Shown here: positions 1 to 9,598 of the stretch, piece by piece | How positions within the stretch are numbered: position 1 is the first letter of the stretch | How the letters are laid out: every line of letters starts with the position of its first letter | Assembly: GCF_001601575.1 (NCBI RefSeq) | Contig: NZ_LOHZ01000033.1 | Coordinates: 1 to 64,000 of the forward strand | Direction: 5' to 3' | Length of the DNA: 64,000 bases | Source: Thermovenabulum gondwanense | GTDB lineage: Bacteria > Bacillota > Thermosediminibacteria > Thermosediminibacterales > Thermosediminibacteraceae | The notes under the pieces: generated by a model | Databases searched by the model: none | What the model was told of the DNA's origin: nothing | The model's input: the letters and a program-made list of their open reading frames with translations, nothing else | Translations under genes and position numbers: made by a program

Positions 1-326
1 GCTTTTGTAAAAACTGTTTAAACTCAACATGAGAAGAACATTTAATAAGCATAAAAGAATCACCCTCATTTATTAGAAGTAATGGTAAAAAATACCATCC
101 ACTTCAATTATGGGGGCGATTCAAAAAAGTCAAGTATGATTTAAAGCAAATATTTGCGATAATTACGAGTATACTCATAATACCTCGTGATATCTATAAA
201 TATCAGCTATTTTTGCAACAGAGACAGGTGGAGGTAAAAAATTAACAGCCCTCTTAAGAGGGTTTGATAATAAAGGAAACTGAGTTTCCGAAAATCTACA
301 AATTTAAAAAGGAGGTATAAGTTTAA
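1..326 (+). promoter_or_regulatory. Non-coding leader upstream of the glycerol operon
   Basis: No reading frame here looks like a gene. A weak promoter may be TTTGCG (153-158), 17 bases, CATAAT (176-181). The transcript would then carry GGTGGAG at 227-233, a perfect 14-base palindrome at 249-262 (CCCTCTTAAGAGGG) and a second small hairpin at 275-289 (GGAAAC-TGA-GTTTCC), before the ribosome site GGAGGT at 311-316. The same GGTGGAG word occurs before a true terminator at 2706-2712 in front of the glycerol-3-phosphate oxidation genes. This suggests a shared leader-RNA control, for instance by a GlpP-type antiterminator, but that is inference; no glpP is in the window. Confidence 0.4.
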
Positions 327-725
327 ATGAATTTCAGAAGGATTTTTGCCGGTATGATTACCGGGGCATTCGTAGGGTTTGGAGTTTTTACCATTTGGCC
401 TTCGTGCCTTGCAAGATGGAACTGGCTTGGTGGCTGGCTTGCTGCAGGAATAATCATTACTACAGGTTGGTTTATCAATCATTATGCCGGATTAATGCCG
501 AATAAATCCGATTCAGCATGGGTCGATATGGCGATTTCTGTATGGCTTTCTGCTCTCTTAGGAGGAACCGTTGTTTTAGACCCAGTAAAGGGTTTGGTGA
601 GGGGTGCTCAAGGGTTATTTCACGGGGCAAGTTTGGGGGTAACGCTTCCGACGGTATTTTTCCAGTTAATTGGTGCGACGATAGCCGGTTATCTCCTTTA
701 TTCTATAAGAAGGAGTGATGCATAA
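327..725 (+). CDS. Lin0368-type membrane protein, putative glycerol transporter subunit (first of pair)
   Basis: A 132-residue integral membrane protein with about four hydrophobic segments (near residues 5-22, 34-53, 68-88 and 105-125). It resembles the small Lin0368-type proteins that sit beside dihydroxyacetone kinase and glycerol genes in Listeria and other Bacillota, where they are thought to help move glycerol across the membrane; that role is not proven. The core SAWVDMAISVW is repeated as GAWSDMAIAAF in the next gene, so the two are paralogues that probably form one complex. Start ATG follows GGAGGT at 311-316. The stop overlaps the next start as TAATG. No glpF aquaporin gene is seen in the window. 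Confidence 0.7.
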   Translation: MNFRRIFAGMITGAFVGFGVFTIWPSCLARWNWLGGWLAAGIIITTGWFINHYAGLMPNKSDSAWVDMAISVWLSALLGGTVVLDPVKGLVRGAQGLFHGASLGVTLPTVFFQLIGATIAGYLLYSIRRSDA

Positions 726-1069
726 TGTGGACCTGGCAGCATGTTTTAACGACAATTTTTGGAGGAATTATTTTCCCGTTGGTGATCGGAATGGTATGGG
801 GGAAACTTGTGGAAGATTATAAGAGTTTTGGCGGTGTCCTTGCTGGCTTCTTTATAGTAGGAACTATATGGCTTTTAAACCACGGTATAGGATTAATGTA
901 CGAACCTCAGATGAATGCGGGCGGGGCATGGAGTGATATGGCTATTGCAGCATTCTGGGGACTTTTTGTAGCCGATCTTTTTGCCGGAAAGAAAATTGAT
1001 TGGGAAGTAATTATAAGCGGCGTATTAGGCGGGGTTTTAGGCGGGCTTTTGCTTTTTGCAATGGTATAA
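725..1069 (+). CDS. Lin0368-type membrane protein, putative glycerol transporter subunit (second of pair)
   Basis: A 114-residue membrane protein, shorter than its upstream neighbour but with the same layout: a hydrophobic N-terminus, a middle segment with GGVLAGFFIVGTIWLLNHG, the shared GAWSDMAIAAF core and a Gly-rich last helix (GGVLGGLLLFAM). It is translationally coupled to the gene before it (TAATG) and has AGGAG at 711-715 as ribosome site. glpK begins 44 bases downstream, so the pair and glycerol kinase are likely one transcript. By context it is a partner in glycerol entry; the reaction is inferred from gene order only. Confidence 0.7.
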   Translation: MWTWQHVLTTIFGGIIFPLVIGMVWGKLVEDYKSFGGVLAGFFIVGTIWLLNHGIGLMYEPQMNAGGAWSDMAIAAFWGLFVADLFAGKKIDWEVIISGVLGGVLGGLLLFAMV

Positions 1070-1101
1070 AAAATCAAAAGAGTGTAGAAAAAATTAAGTA
1101 A

Positions 1102-2607
<1,506 letters not shown>

Positions 2608-2685
2608 GTCTAAAATTAAAGAAAAAAATATTTCAAAGAAATGTTTTTAATAGTATAATATGTAATATAAATATAGAACATACGA

Positions 2686-2756
2686 TATAATAGTGAACGG
2701 GATGTGGTGGAGAATTGGAGAGCCACACTTTAAAAAGTGTGGCTCTTTTTACTTTT
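2686..2756 (+). terminator. Leader with promoter -10 and intrinsic terminator/attenuator before the G3P oxidation genes
   Basis: A TATAAT box at 2686-2691 (no good -35) is followed by a short leader with GGTGGAG (2706-2712) and a perfect 12-bp hairpin: left arm 2719-2730, loop TAAA, right arm 2735-2746, then TTTT-AC-TTTTTTT. The terminator lies only about 20 bases before the next start codon and its ribosome site GGGAGG. It can end glpK transcripts, but its place in a fresh leader is typical of antitermination control as known for GlpP-regulated glpD. That regulator assignment is inference. Confidence 0.75.
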
Positions 2757-2776
2757 TTTAAGGGAGGTAAAAGAGA

Positions 2777-4243
2777 TTGAAAGATGTAGTAATCATTGGC
2801 GGTGGTGTAGTTGGCACTGCAATAGCTTATGAGCTTGGGAAATATAATTTAGATGTAGTTTTACTGGAAAAAGGTGACGATGTCGCCAGTGGCACCACTA
2901 AGGCGAATAGTGCAATAATACACGCAGGTTATGATGCAAAACCGGGAACATTAAAAGCAAAATTAAATGTCAGGGGCAATTTCCTTTTTTCAAAGATATG
3001 CGAGGAATTAGATGTTCCTTTTAAAAGAATTGGCTCTTTAGTCCTTGCCTTTAATGATGAAGAAATCAAAGAGATTGAAAATCTTTTGGAGAGAGGTAAG
3101 ATAAACGGGATTCCACAGATAGAGATTATTGGGAAAGAAGATATTTTAAAAATGGAACCTAATGTTAATAAAGAAGTTAAAGCAGCATTATTTGCAAAAA
3201 CTGCGGGGATAATATGCCCCTATGAGCTTGCCCAAGCTTTTGGGGAAAATGCTTTTCTTAATGGAGTGGAATTTAAGTTTAATTCCCCCGTTATTGGAAT
3301 AGAAAAATTAAAAGATGGATTCATAGTAAAAACAACCCATGAAGACATTCACGCGAGGTTTATAATAAATGCTGCGGGCGTTTATGCAGATGAGATAGCA
3401 AGAATGGCTAATGCAGAAGAATACAAAATAATTCCGAGAAAGGGCGAATATCTGCTCTTTGATAAGAGCGTTGGAAATATAGTTAATAAAGTTTTATTTC
3501 CAACTCCCACAAAAATTTCAAAAGGAATCTTAGTATCACCTACGGTAGATGGGAACTTTTTTATCGGTCCAAATTCTAACAATCAGGAAAGTAAAGAGGA
3601 TACATCGGTAACATTGGAAGGCATAGAAGAGATAATAAAAGGAGCACAAAGGCTTGTTCCAAATATTCCTTTAAAAAGTGTAATTACATCTTTTGCAGGA
3701 ATCAGGGCCGTAGCCGAAACAGATGATTTTGTTATAAATGCATCGCAAAAGGTAAAAGGGTTTATTAATGCAGGGGGAATACAGTCACCTGGCCTTTCAG
3801 CCGCTCCTGCTATAGCAGAAATGGTAATAGAAATACTAAAAGATGAAGGTCTACAGTTAAACTATAAACAAAATTATATATGCGGTAGACCTAAAAAATT
3901 TAGATTTCGCGAATTAACCAATGAACAGAGGAAAAAGTTAATTGAAGAAAATCCAGATTTTGGGCATATAGTTTGCCGTTGTGAAACCGTAACTAAGGCA
4001 GAGATTATTGATGCAATAAGAAGGCCCCTTGGCGCAAAAAGTTTGGATGCTGTAAAAAGGCGTACAAGAGCAGGGATGGGAAGATGCCAGGGAGGATTTT
4101 GCTCACCCCGTATTGCCGAAATTCTTTCCAAGGAGCTAAACATTGAACAAACTCAGGTGACAAAATTTGGGCCCGGTTCGGAAATTCTAAAAGGACGGGT
4201 AAAAGAATTTGAAATAGAAGGTGGTGGGCATCTTGCAGAATAG
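2777..4243 (+). CDS. FAD-dependent glycerol-3-phosphate dehydrogenase (GlpA-like) with BFD [2Fe-2S] domain
   Basis: 488 residues. The N-terminal FAD Rossmann motif is VVIIGGGVVGTAIAYEL (about residues 4-20), followed by a DAO-type oxidase fold. The last ~90 residues form a BFD-like iron-sulfur domain with Cys ligands in VCRCETVTKAEI (about 400/402) and GRCQGGFC (about 437/442). This is the architecture of the anaerobic type of glycerol-3-phosphate dehydrogenase, which makes dihydroxyacetone phosphate and passes electrons on through partner proteins. Start is TTG after AGGGAGGT. It overlaps the next gene by about 11-23 bases, and the three genes 2777-5847 form one unit. The exact electron acceptor cannot be told. 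Confidence 0.85.
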   Translation: MKDVVIIGGGVVGTAIAYELGKYNLDVVLLEKGDDVASGTTKANSAIIHAGYDAKPGTLKAKLNVRGNFLFSKICEELDVPFKRIGSLVLAFNDEEIKEIENLLERGKINGIPQIEIIGKEDILKMEPNVNKEVKAALFAKTAGIICPYELAQAFGENAFLNGVEFKFNSPVIGIEKLKDGFIVKTTHEDIHARFIINAAGVYADEIARMANAEEYKIIPRKGEYLLFDKSVGNIVNKVLFPTPTKISKGILVSPTVDGNFFIGPNSNNQESKEDTSVTLEGIEEIIKGAQRLVPNIPLKSVITSFAGIRAVAETDDFVINASQKVKGFINAGGIQSPGLSAAPAIAEMVIEILKDEGLQLNYKQNYICGRPKKFRFRELTNEQRKKLIEENPDFGHIVCRCETVTKAEIIDAIRRPLGAKSLDAVKRRTRAGMGRCQGGFCSPRIAEILSKELNIEQTQVTKFGPGSEILKGRVKEFEIEGGGHLAE

Positions 4244-5498
4244 GGAATTAGTAATAATCGGAGGAGGACCTGCTGGCCTCTCAGCTGCTGTTGAAGCTAA
4301 AAACCAGGGGATAAAAGATGTCCTTGTAATAGACAGGGAATCAGAGCTTGGAGGCATCTTAAAGCAATGCATTCATACAGGATTTGGACTTCATATTTTT
4401 AATGAAGAGTTGACCGGGCCTGAATATGCAGAGAGATTTATACAAAAAGTTAAAGACTTAGGGATAGAATTTAAGCTTAATACTATGGTTATTGAGCTGA
4501 CGGAGGATAAAAGAATAATTGCAGTAAATCCCGAAGAAGGGTTAATAGAAATACAGGCAAAAGCGGTAATTTTAGCAATGGGGTGTAGAGAAAGGACAAG
4601 GGGTGCGATAAATATTCCGGGATCTCGTCCTGCAGGAATATTTACAGCTGGTACAGCACAAAGGTATGTAAATATTGAAGGTTATATGCCCGGAAAAGAG
4701 ATAGTAATATTAGGTTCGGGAGATATAGGACTGATAATGGCAAGGAGGCTTACCCTTGAAGGGGCAAAGGTTAAATGTGTTGTTGAGATAATGCCTTATT
4801 CTAATGGGTTGACAAGGAATATTGTTCAATGTTTGGAAGACTATAATATCCCTTTGATATTAAGTCATACAGTGGTGAATATACACGGGACAAAGAGGGT
4901 TGAAGGAGTAATGATTGCGAAGGTGGACGACAATTTAAAACCTATTAAAGGGACAGAACAGTTTATTTCTTGCGATACATTGCTTTTATCAGTGGGGCTT
5001 ATACCTGAAAATGAGCTTTCGAAAATGGCAAAGGTAGAAATTAACGAGATTACCGGTGGGCCTATAGTAGATGAGAGCATGCAGACTTCAGTAGAAGGGA
5101 TTTTTGCATGCGGTAATGTCCTGCATGTGCACGATCTGGTGGATTTTGTCACGATGGAAGCACAGCTGGCAGCTAAAGGAGCTGCTCGATATATTAAAGA
5201 TGGAAAATTAAGTGCAAAAAATATAAAAATTATTCCGGATAAAAATATTAGGTATGTTATACCTAATTTTATTGATAAAGAAAACATCATCGATGGAAAA
5301 CAAAAATTTTTCATGAGAAGCACTTTACCTTTTGAAAAATGTCTTTTAGTAATTGAATCGGAAAAAGGTATTATAAAAAAGAAAACTTTAAGGCATGTAA
5401 AGCCCAGTGAAATGATTAATATTGAACTAAAAAAAGAAGAAATATTGGCAGAAGAGTTTATGAAATTTTTTATTGAAGAAGGTGACTTAAATGCTTAA
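4233..5498 (+). CDS. FAD/NAD-linked oxidoreductase, GlpB-like partner of the G3P dehydrogenase
   Basis: About 421 residues, a two-dinucleotide-fold flavoprotein. FAD motif ELVIIGGGPAGLSAAVEA is at the N-terminus, and the second nucleotide fold is IVILGSGDIGLIMARRL near residue 165. A typical GIFACGNVLHVHDLVD stretch lies near residue 290. It probably takes electrons from the upstream dehydrogenase. I place the start at TTG 4233 because AGGTGGTG at 4219-4226 is a good ribosome site for it; GTG 4221 and 4224 are in frame but sit inside that site. It overlaps both neighbours. Confidence 0.8.
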   Translation: MQNRELVIIGGGPAGLSAAVEAKNQGIKDVLVIDRESELGGILKQCIHTGFGLHIFNEELTGPEYAERFIQKVKDLGIEFKLNTMVIELTEDKRIIAVNPEEGLIEIQAKAVILAMGCRERTRGAINIPGSRPAGIFTAGTAQRYVNIEGYMPGKEIVILGSGDIGLIMARRLTLEGAKVKCVVEIMPYSNGLTRNIVQCLEDYNIPLILSHTVVNIHGTKRVEGVMIAKVDDNLKPIKGTEQFISCDTLLLSVGLIPENELSKMAKVEINEITGGPIVDESMQTSVEGIFACGNVLHVHDLVDFVTMEAQLAAKGAARYIKDGKLSAKNIKIIPDKNIRYVIPNFIDKENIIDGKQKFFMRSTLPFEKCLLVIESEKGIIKKKTLRHVKPSEMINIELKKEEILAEEFMKFFIEEGDLNA

Positions 5499-5847
5499 AG
5501 AAAAAACTGTAACATGTATTGTATGTCCTACCGGGTGCAGGATTAAGGTTACCTTTGAAGATAAAAAAATAAAAGAAATTGCCGGAAATCAATGTAAAAG
5601 AGGCTTTGACTATGCAAAAGAAGAAGTAATATCCCCTAAGAGAATGCTTACTACCACTGTTTTTTTGGAAAATGGAGAACTGCTTCCCGTTAAAACAGAA
5701 AAACCTATTCCAAAAGAATTATTATTTAAGGCAATGGAAGAACTAAAAAATGTTAGAGTAAAACCTCCGGTTCGTATGGGTGATGTAATTAAAGAAAACA
5801 TTGCAGGAACGGGGATAAATATTATTGCTTCAAGAAGTTATAATTAA
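5491..5847 (+). CDS. DUF1667 Cys-rich protein of the G3P oxidation module
   Basis: 118 residues, DUF1667 family. The N-terminus has a ferredoxin-like Cys cluster CIVCPTGCRI (Cys 9, 12, 16) and a fourth Cys in NQCKRGFDYA, so a bound Fe-S cluster is likely. The second half carries KPIPKELLFKAMEEL and PVRMGDVIKENIAGTG. In Thermotoga and many clostridia this small protein is the fixed third member after a glpA-like and a glpB-like gene, where it may act as an electron carrier; its true role is unknown. The start ATG overlaps the previous stop by 8 bases. Confidence 0.8.
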   Translation: MLKEKTVTCIVCPTGCRIKVTFEDKKIKEIAGNQCKRGFDYAKEEVISPKRMLTTTVFLENGELLPVKTEKPIPKELLFKAMEELKNVRVKPPVRMGDVIKENIAGTGINIIASRSYN

Positions 5848-5859
5848 ACTCTATGGAGA

Positions 5860-5888
5860 TTAGCTGAAGGTTATAAACCTTCAGCTAA
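5860..5888 (+). repeat. Perfect 13-bp inverted repeat between glp and dha genes
   Basis: TTAGCTGAAGGTT (5860-5872), loop ATA, AACCTTCAGCTAA (5876-5888). The tract after it is A-rich rather than T-rich, so it is not a standard terminator on the plus strand. It may be a processing or mRNA-stabilising hairpin that sets different levels for the glp and dha halves of the transcript. Confidence 0.6.
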
Positions 5889-5913
5889 AAATAAAAAAAT
5901 AGGGGGTTTTTTT

Positions 5914-6912
5914 ATGAAAAAATTAATTAATAATCCTGAATTTGTCGTGGAAGAAATGCTTCAGGGTATGGTGAAGGCTTATCCGCAGTATGTTAAAAAG
6001 CTTGAAGGCTATAATGTAATAGTAAGAAAGGATGCACCGGTAAAAGGGAAAGTAGCACTTGTTTCCGGTGGTGGCAGCGGTCATGAACCTTCACACGCTG
6101 GTTTTGTAGGCAAAGGTATGCTGGATGCCGGCGTAGCAGGAAATGTTTTTACTTCTCCAACTCCAGATCAGATTTTTGAAGCAATAAAAGCTGTTGATGG
6201 TGGGGCTGGTGTACTATTGATTATTAAAAACTATACCGGTGATGTAATGAATTTTGAAATGGCAGGGGAAATGGCGCAAACAGAGGGAATAAATGTTGCA
6301 AGCGTAATAGTAAATGATGACGTAGCTGTAGAAAATTCTACTTATACAGTAGGTAGGAGGGGTATTGCGGGTACCGTATTTGTGCATAAAATAGCAGGTG
6401 CAAAGGCTCAAGCAGGTGGAACATTAGAAGAAGTTAAAGCTGTAGCGGAAAAGGTTATAAAAAATGTAAGAAGTATGGGAATGGCCCTTACTCCGTGCAT
6501 AGTTCCGGCTGCTGGAAAGCCTAATTTTACTTTGGCTGATGATGAAATGGAAATAGGTATGGGAATTCATGGAGAGCCCGGAACAATGAGGACTAAATTG
6601 ATGAAGGCCGATGAAGTAGTAGATCATCTTATGTCAAAGATATTAAAAGATTTACCGTATAATTCGGGAGATGAAGTAGCTGTAATGATAAACGGTCTTG
6701 GCGGGACTCCATTGATGGAACTTTTTATTATGAATAAGAGAGTAAGTGAAATTTTAGATCAAAATGGAATAAAAGTATATAAGACCTTCGTTGGAGAATA
6801 TATGACATCGTTAGAAATGGCTGGAGGGTCCATTACCCTTTTAAAATTGGATGATGAATTGAAAGAACTTTTGGATGCACCTGCAGATACACCAGCATTT
6901 AAACAGTTATAA
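5914..6912 (+). CDS. dhaK: PTS-dependent dihydroxyacetone kinase, substrate-binding subunit DhaK
   Basis: 332 residues, normal for DhaK. It binds dihydroxyacetone covalently through a His; the motif MGIHGEPGTMR near residue 220 holds the expected active-site His. Gly-rich substrate-site motifs VSGGGSGHEPSHAGFVGKG (about residues 50-68) and VAGNVFTSPTPDQI follow. In the DhaKLM system the phosphate comes from the PTS through DhaM and DhaL-bound ADP, giving dihydroxyacetone phosphate. Start ATG follows AGGGGG. dhaL starts 23 bases after its stop. Confidence 0.95.
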   Translation: MKKLINNPEFVVEEMLQGMVKAYPQYVKKLEGYNVIVRKDAPVKGKVALVSGGGSGHEPSHAGFVGKGMLDAGVAGNVFTSPTPDQIFEAIKAVDGGAGVLLIIKNYTGDVMNFEMAGEMAQTEGINVASVIVNDDVAVENSTYTVGRRGIAGTVFVHKIAGAKAQAGGTLEEVKAVAEKVIKNVRSMGMALTPCIVPAAGKPNFTLADDEMEIGMGIHGEPGTMRTKLMKADEVVDHLMSKILKDLPYNSGDEVAVMINGLGGTPLMELFIMNKRVSEILDQNGIKVYKTFVGEYMTSLEMAGGSITLLKLDDELKELLDAPADTPAFKQL

Positions 6913-6935
6913 TAACCGAAAGGAGTATATGGAAA

Positions 6936-7565
6936 ATGCCTGTAACTGCAAAAGAACTTATAGAAATTCTCAGAGATATATACGAAAACATTTCAGCAAA
7001 CAAAGAATACTTAACACAATTGGATTCAGCTATCGGGGATGCGGACCACGGAATTAATTTAACAAAAGGATTTAAGTCGGTTATGGAAAAAATAGAGAAT
7101 ATGGGTGATAAGGATTGCGGATCAATACTGAAGACGGTTGGGATGACTCTTGTATCAACTGTTGGCGGAGCTTCCGGCCCTTTATACGGAACGGCATTTA
7201 TGAGAGCCGGTCAGGTGGTAGCTCAAAAAACAAGTATAGATTTTGAAGATTATATTAAAATTTTAGAGGCAGCTTTAGACGGTATAAAGACTAGAGGAAA
7301 AGCGGAAAAGGGCGAAAAAACAATTGTGGATACCCTTGAACCGGCTATAGAAGAGATTAAAATAAATAAAGATAAAGGAAAGGATATTGCATTGGAATTA
7401 TCTTTAAAAGCGGCTGAAAAAGGGATGGAATATACAAAAGAAATCATTGCTAAAAAGGGAAGAGCAAGTTACTTGGGAGAAAGAAGTATAGGACATCAAG
7501 ACCCCGGTGCTACATCCTGCTATATAATACTTAAAACCGTAGCAGATAAAATATTGAAGAAATAA
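6936..7565 (+). CDS. dhaL: Dihydroxyacetone kinase, ADP-binding subunit DhaL
   Basis: 209 residues, all-helical DhaL fold. The Asp ligands for the Mg-nucleotide lie in AIGDADHGINLTKGF (about residues 30-44), with further nucleotide-site motifs GGASGPLYGTAF and GRASYLGERSIGHQDPGA near the C-terminus. It keeps ADP bound as a coenzyme that is re-phosphorylated by DhaM and then phosphorylates substrate on DhaK. Start ATG follows AAAGGAG with 10-base spacing. It is the middle gene of dhaKLM. Confidence 0.95.
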   Translation: MPVTAKELIEILRDIYENISANKEYLTQLDSAIGDADHGINLTKGFKSVMEKIENMGDKDCGSILKTVGMTLVSTVGGASGPLYGTAFMRAGQVVAQKTSIDFEDYIKILEAALDGIKTRGKAEKGEKTIVDTLEPAIEEIKINKDKGKDIALELSLKAAEKGMEYTKEIIAKKGRASYLGERSIGHQDPGATSCYIILKTVADKILKK

Positions 7566-7579
7566 ATGGAGGAGGTTAT

Positions 7580-7972
7580 ATGGTAAGTATTCTGCTCGTT
7601 TCTCATAGCACAAAAATCGCAGAGGGCACCTTGGAACTAATAAAGCAGATGACGCAAGAAAAGGTGAGGATTGAAATTGCAGCAGGAACAACTGATGGCA
7701 GACTGGGGACAAATGCTTGTTTAATAGAGGAAAAAATAAAAGAAATGTGGACAGAAGATGGAGTGCTTATTTTTGTAGATTTAGGTAGTGCTGTTATGAG
7801 CGCACAAATGGCTTTAGAGGATTTGGAAGAAGGTGTAAAAAACAAGGTATTTATAGTAGATGCGCCTTTCATTGAGGGTGCCCTTATTGCTGCTGTAGAG
7901 GCAAGCATAGGAAAAAATATATACGAAGTAAAAAATGCGGCGGAAGAGGCAAAAAATATGAACAAAATATAA
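7580..7972 (+). CDS. dhaM: PTS EIIA-type phosphotransferase DhaM (single domain)
   Basis: 130 residues, consisting only of the mannose-type EIIA domain. The phosphorylated His is in ILLVSHSTKIAEG near the N-terminus, followed by AAGTTDGRLGTNA and LIFVDLGSAVMSA. The E. coli protein is much longer because it also carries HPr-like and EI-like domains. Here those must come from general PTS proteins elsewhere in the genome. Ribosome site GGAGGAGG. Last gene of the catabolic run, followed directly by a terminator. Confidence 0.93.
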   Translation: MVSILLVSHSTKIAEGTLELIKQMTQEKVRIEIAAGTTDGRLGTNACLIEEKIKEMWTEDGVLIFVDLGSAVMSAQMALEDLEEGVKNKVFIVDAPFIEGALIAAVEASIGKNIYEVKNAAEEAKNMNKI

Positions 7973-7980
7973 TAATTTTT

Positions 7981-8003
7981 CCCCCCAAAGGGGGTTTTTA
8001 TTT
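7981..8003 (+). terminator. Intrinsic terminator after dhaM
   Basis: C6 (7981-7986), AAA loop, G5 (7990-7994), then TTTTTATTTTT. It closes the glycerol/dihydroxyacetone transcript before the ATPase operon. Confidence 0.85.
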
Positions 8004-8202
8004 TTGGACATTTTACGCTAATGAAATAAAGGAAAAAAGAAAAAAACAGGGCAAAACAAAGATAAAATAAGATAAATAATATTGTATACCGGGAAAATAA
8101 TATATATAGCTAAAACATACATTAATTAAGCTTTTTAATTGTTTGTAAGTATTAAAAAAAAGGAGTATAACGGTATAAAGAAAATTAAAGAAGGTGGAAA
8201 AT

Positions 8203-8523
8203 ATGGAAGAAAAGGTCATAGAAAGACTTTTGGAGATTGACCGGAAAGCTCAGGAGGTTCAAAGAAAAAGGGAAGAAGGGCTTCGCAGTTTGGAGGAGGA
8301 TTACAAAAATAAAATCAGGGAACTTATAGAAAAATACGAAAGAGAAATAGATGAAAGCAGTAAAAAAGCTTTTAATGAAGCGGTAGAAGAAGGAGAGAGG
8401 GAAGCGGAAGAGATAAGGCGGGATACGGAAAAAATTTTAAATAACTTAGAGGAAGTATTTTCAGAGGTTAAGGATGAAATAGAAAGGGAATTTTTTTTAA
8501 GGATTTTTAAAGTAAAGAGGTAA
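8203..8523 (+). CDS. ntpF: V-type ATPase peripheral-stalk subunit G/H
   Basis: 106 residues and almost wholly charged coiled coil, rich in Glu, Lys and Arg with heptad spacing (for example EEGLRSLEEDYKNKIRELIE), as expected for the stalk subunit that pairs with subunit E to hold the catalytic head. It has no membrane anchor. I use ATG 8203 because AGAAGGTGG ends just before it; an in-frame GTG at 8194 lies inside that site. First gene of the nine-gene ATPase operon. Assignment rests on composition, size and position. Confidence 0.8.
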   Translation: MEEKVIERLLEIDRKAQEVQRKREEGLRSLEEDYKNKIRELIEKYEREIDESSKKAFNEAVEEGEREAEEIRRDTEKILNNLEEVFSEVKDEIEREFFLRIFKVKR

Positions 8524-8528
8524 TCATT

Positions 8529-9566
8529 ATGGGAAATGTGGTTAGATTTGCAGCGGTGAATACTAAAATAAAGTCCTTGGAAGGCAAATTTTTAAAGGAT
8601 GAGGATTATTTAGAGCTCTTGAAGAAAAAAAGCATTCCCGAAATGGTTCTGTATTTAAAGGAAAAAACTTCTTACGGAAAACTATTAAATAGTGTAAAGC
8701 CAGAAGAGGCCAATAGAAGAACCCTGGAAAATGCCTTAAGAAGAAATATGGTTAAAATTATAGATAAACTGCTTTTTTATTTGAACGATGAGTACCGGGA
8801 CTTTGTAAAAACCCTTTTTTTAAAGTACGAGATTGAGGATTTGAAAAATCTTGCAAGGGACATTTACAATGGAACGGAACGGACTATAGAAAACTATTCT
8901 TTCATAGGGAAGTACAGCAAAGCGGATCCGGAGAGATTAATAAAAGCCCGTACCATAAGGGATTTTATTTTAGCCCTCGAGGGGTCTGAAATTTACGATT
9001 ATTTAAAGCCCCTTTTGGATGGAAAAAGAGAAAATCTATTCAGGCTCGAAATGGCTTTAGATACAGCTTATTTTACCATCATTAGAAGGAAATGGGAGAA
9101 GCTTTCGGGAGAGGACAAAAAGGTTTTGAGTTTATGGGAAGGCATGGTAGCGGATTTATACAATCTTCAGTGGATTTACAGGGGTAAAAAATTTTACAAC
9201 CTTTCTGCCGAAGAAATATTGAACTACACCATAGATTTTGGATACAAGATTAATTTTAAAAAGCGAAAAGAAATGTGCTACGCAAAAGACTTAAATGAGG
9301 TATTTAACATTGCGGAAAAAGAAGGATACGGTTTTTTATTTAAAAAAGACGCCCAGCAGGATATATATATGGAAAGGCGGATTAATCGATTTTTATATTT
9401 TAAATTTAAAAATCTCACGAGAGCCGCACCTTTGACTATAATTCAAATTGTATCTTATATATGGTTTTTGGATTTTGAGATACGGGATATAATTTCCATA
9501 GCCGAAAGTTTGAAATATGAAATATATTTGGAGACGGCAAAAAAATTTCTGATTCGTCCTTTGTGA
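8529..9566 (+). CDS. ntpC: V-type ATPase subunit C (central-stalk d/AC39 type)
   Basis: 345 residues, soluble and helical, the size of bacterial subunit C. It begins VRFAAVNTKIKSLEGKFL, typical of the family, and repeats helical blocks such as FVKTLFLKYEIEDLKNLARDIY. In the complex it forms a funnel that couples the central rotor (D and F) to the membrane K-ring. It starts 5 bases after the stalk gene, and subunit I follows after 32 bases. Confidence 0.85.
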   Translation: MGNVVRFAAVNTKIKSLEGKFLKDEDYLELLKKKSIPEMVLYLKEKTSYGKLLNSVKPEEANRRTLENALRRNMVKIIDKLLFYLNDEYRDFVKTLFLKYEIEDLKNLARDIYNGTERTIENYSFIGKYSKADPERLIKARTIRDFILALEGSEIYDYLKPLLDGKRENLFRLEMALDTAYFTIIRRKWEKLSGEDKKVLSLWEGMVADLYNLQWIYRGKKFYNLSAEEILNYTIDFGYKINFKKRKEMCYAKDLNEVFNIAEKEGYGFLFKKDAQQDIYMERRINRFLYFKFKNLTRAAPLTIIQIVSYIWFLDFEIRDIISIAESLKYEIYLETAKKFLIRPL

Positions 9567-9598
9567 TTTGCCTTTATTAACTCAGGAGGCGTTTTATT

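Noticed and set aside
1-150. Possible end of a gene entering from the left
   Set aside because: All frames have stops, and no protein-like pattern is visible.
5860-5888. Rho-independent terminator before dhaK
   Set aside because: The stem is perfect, but no T-run follows on either strand, so I list it as an inverted repeat only.
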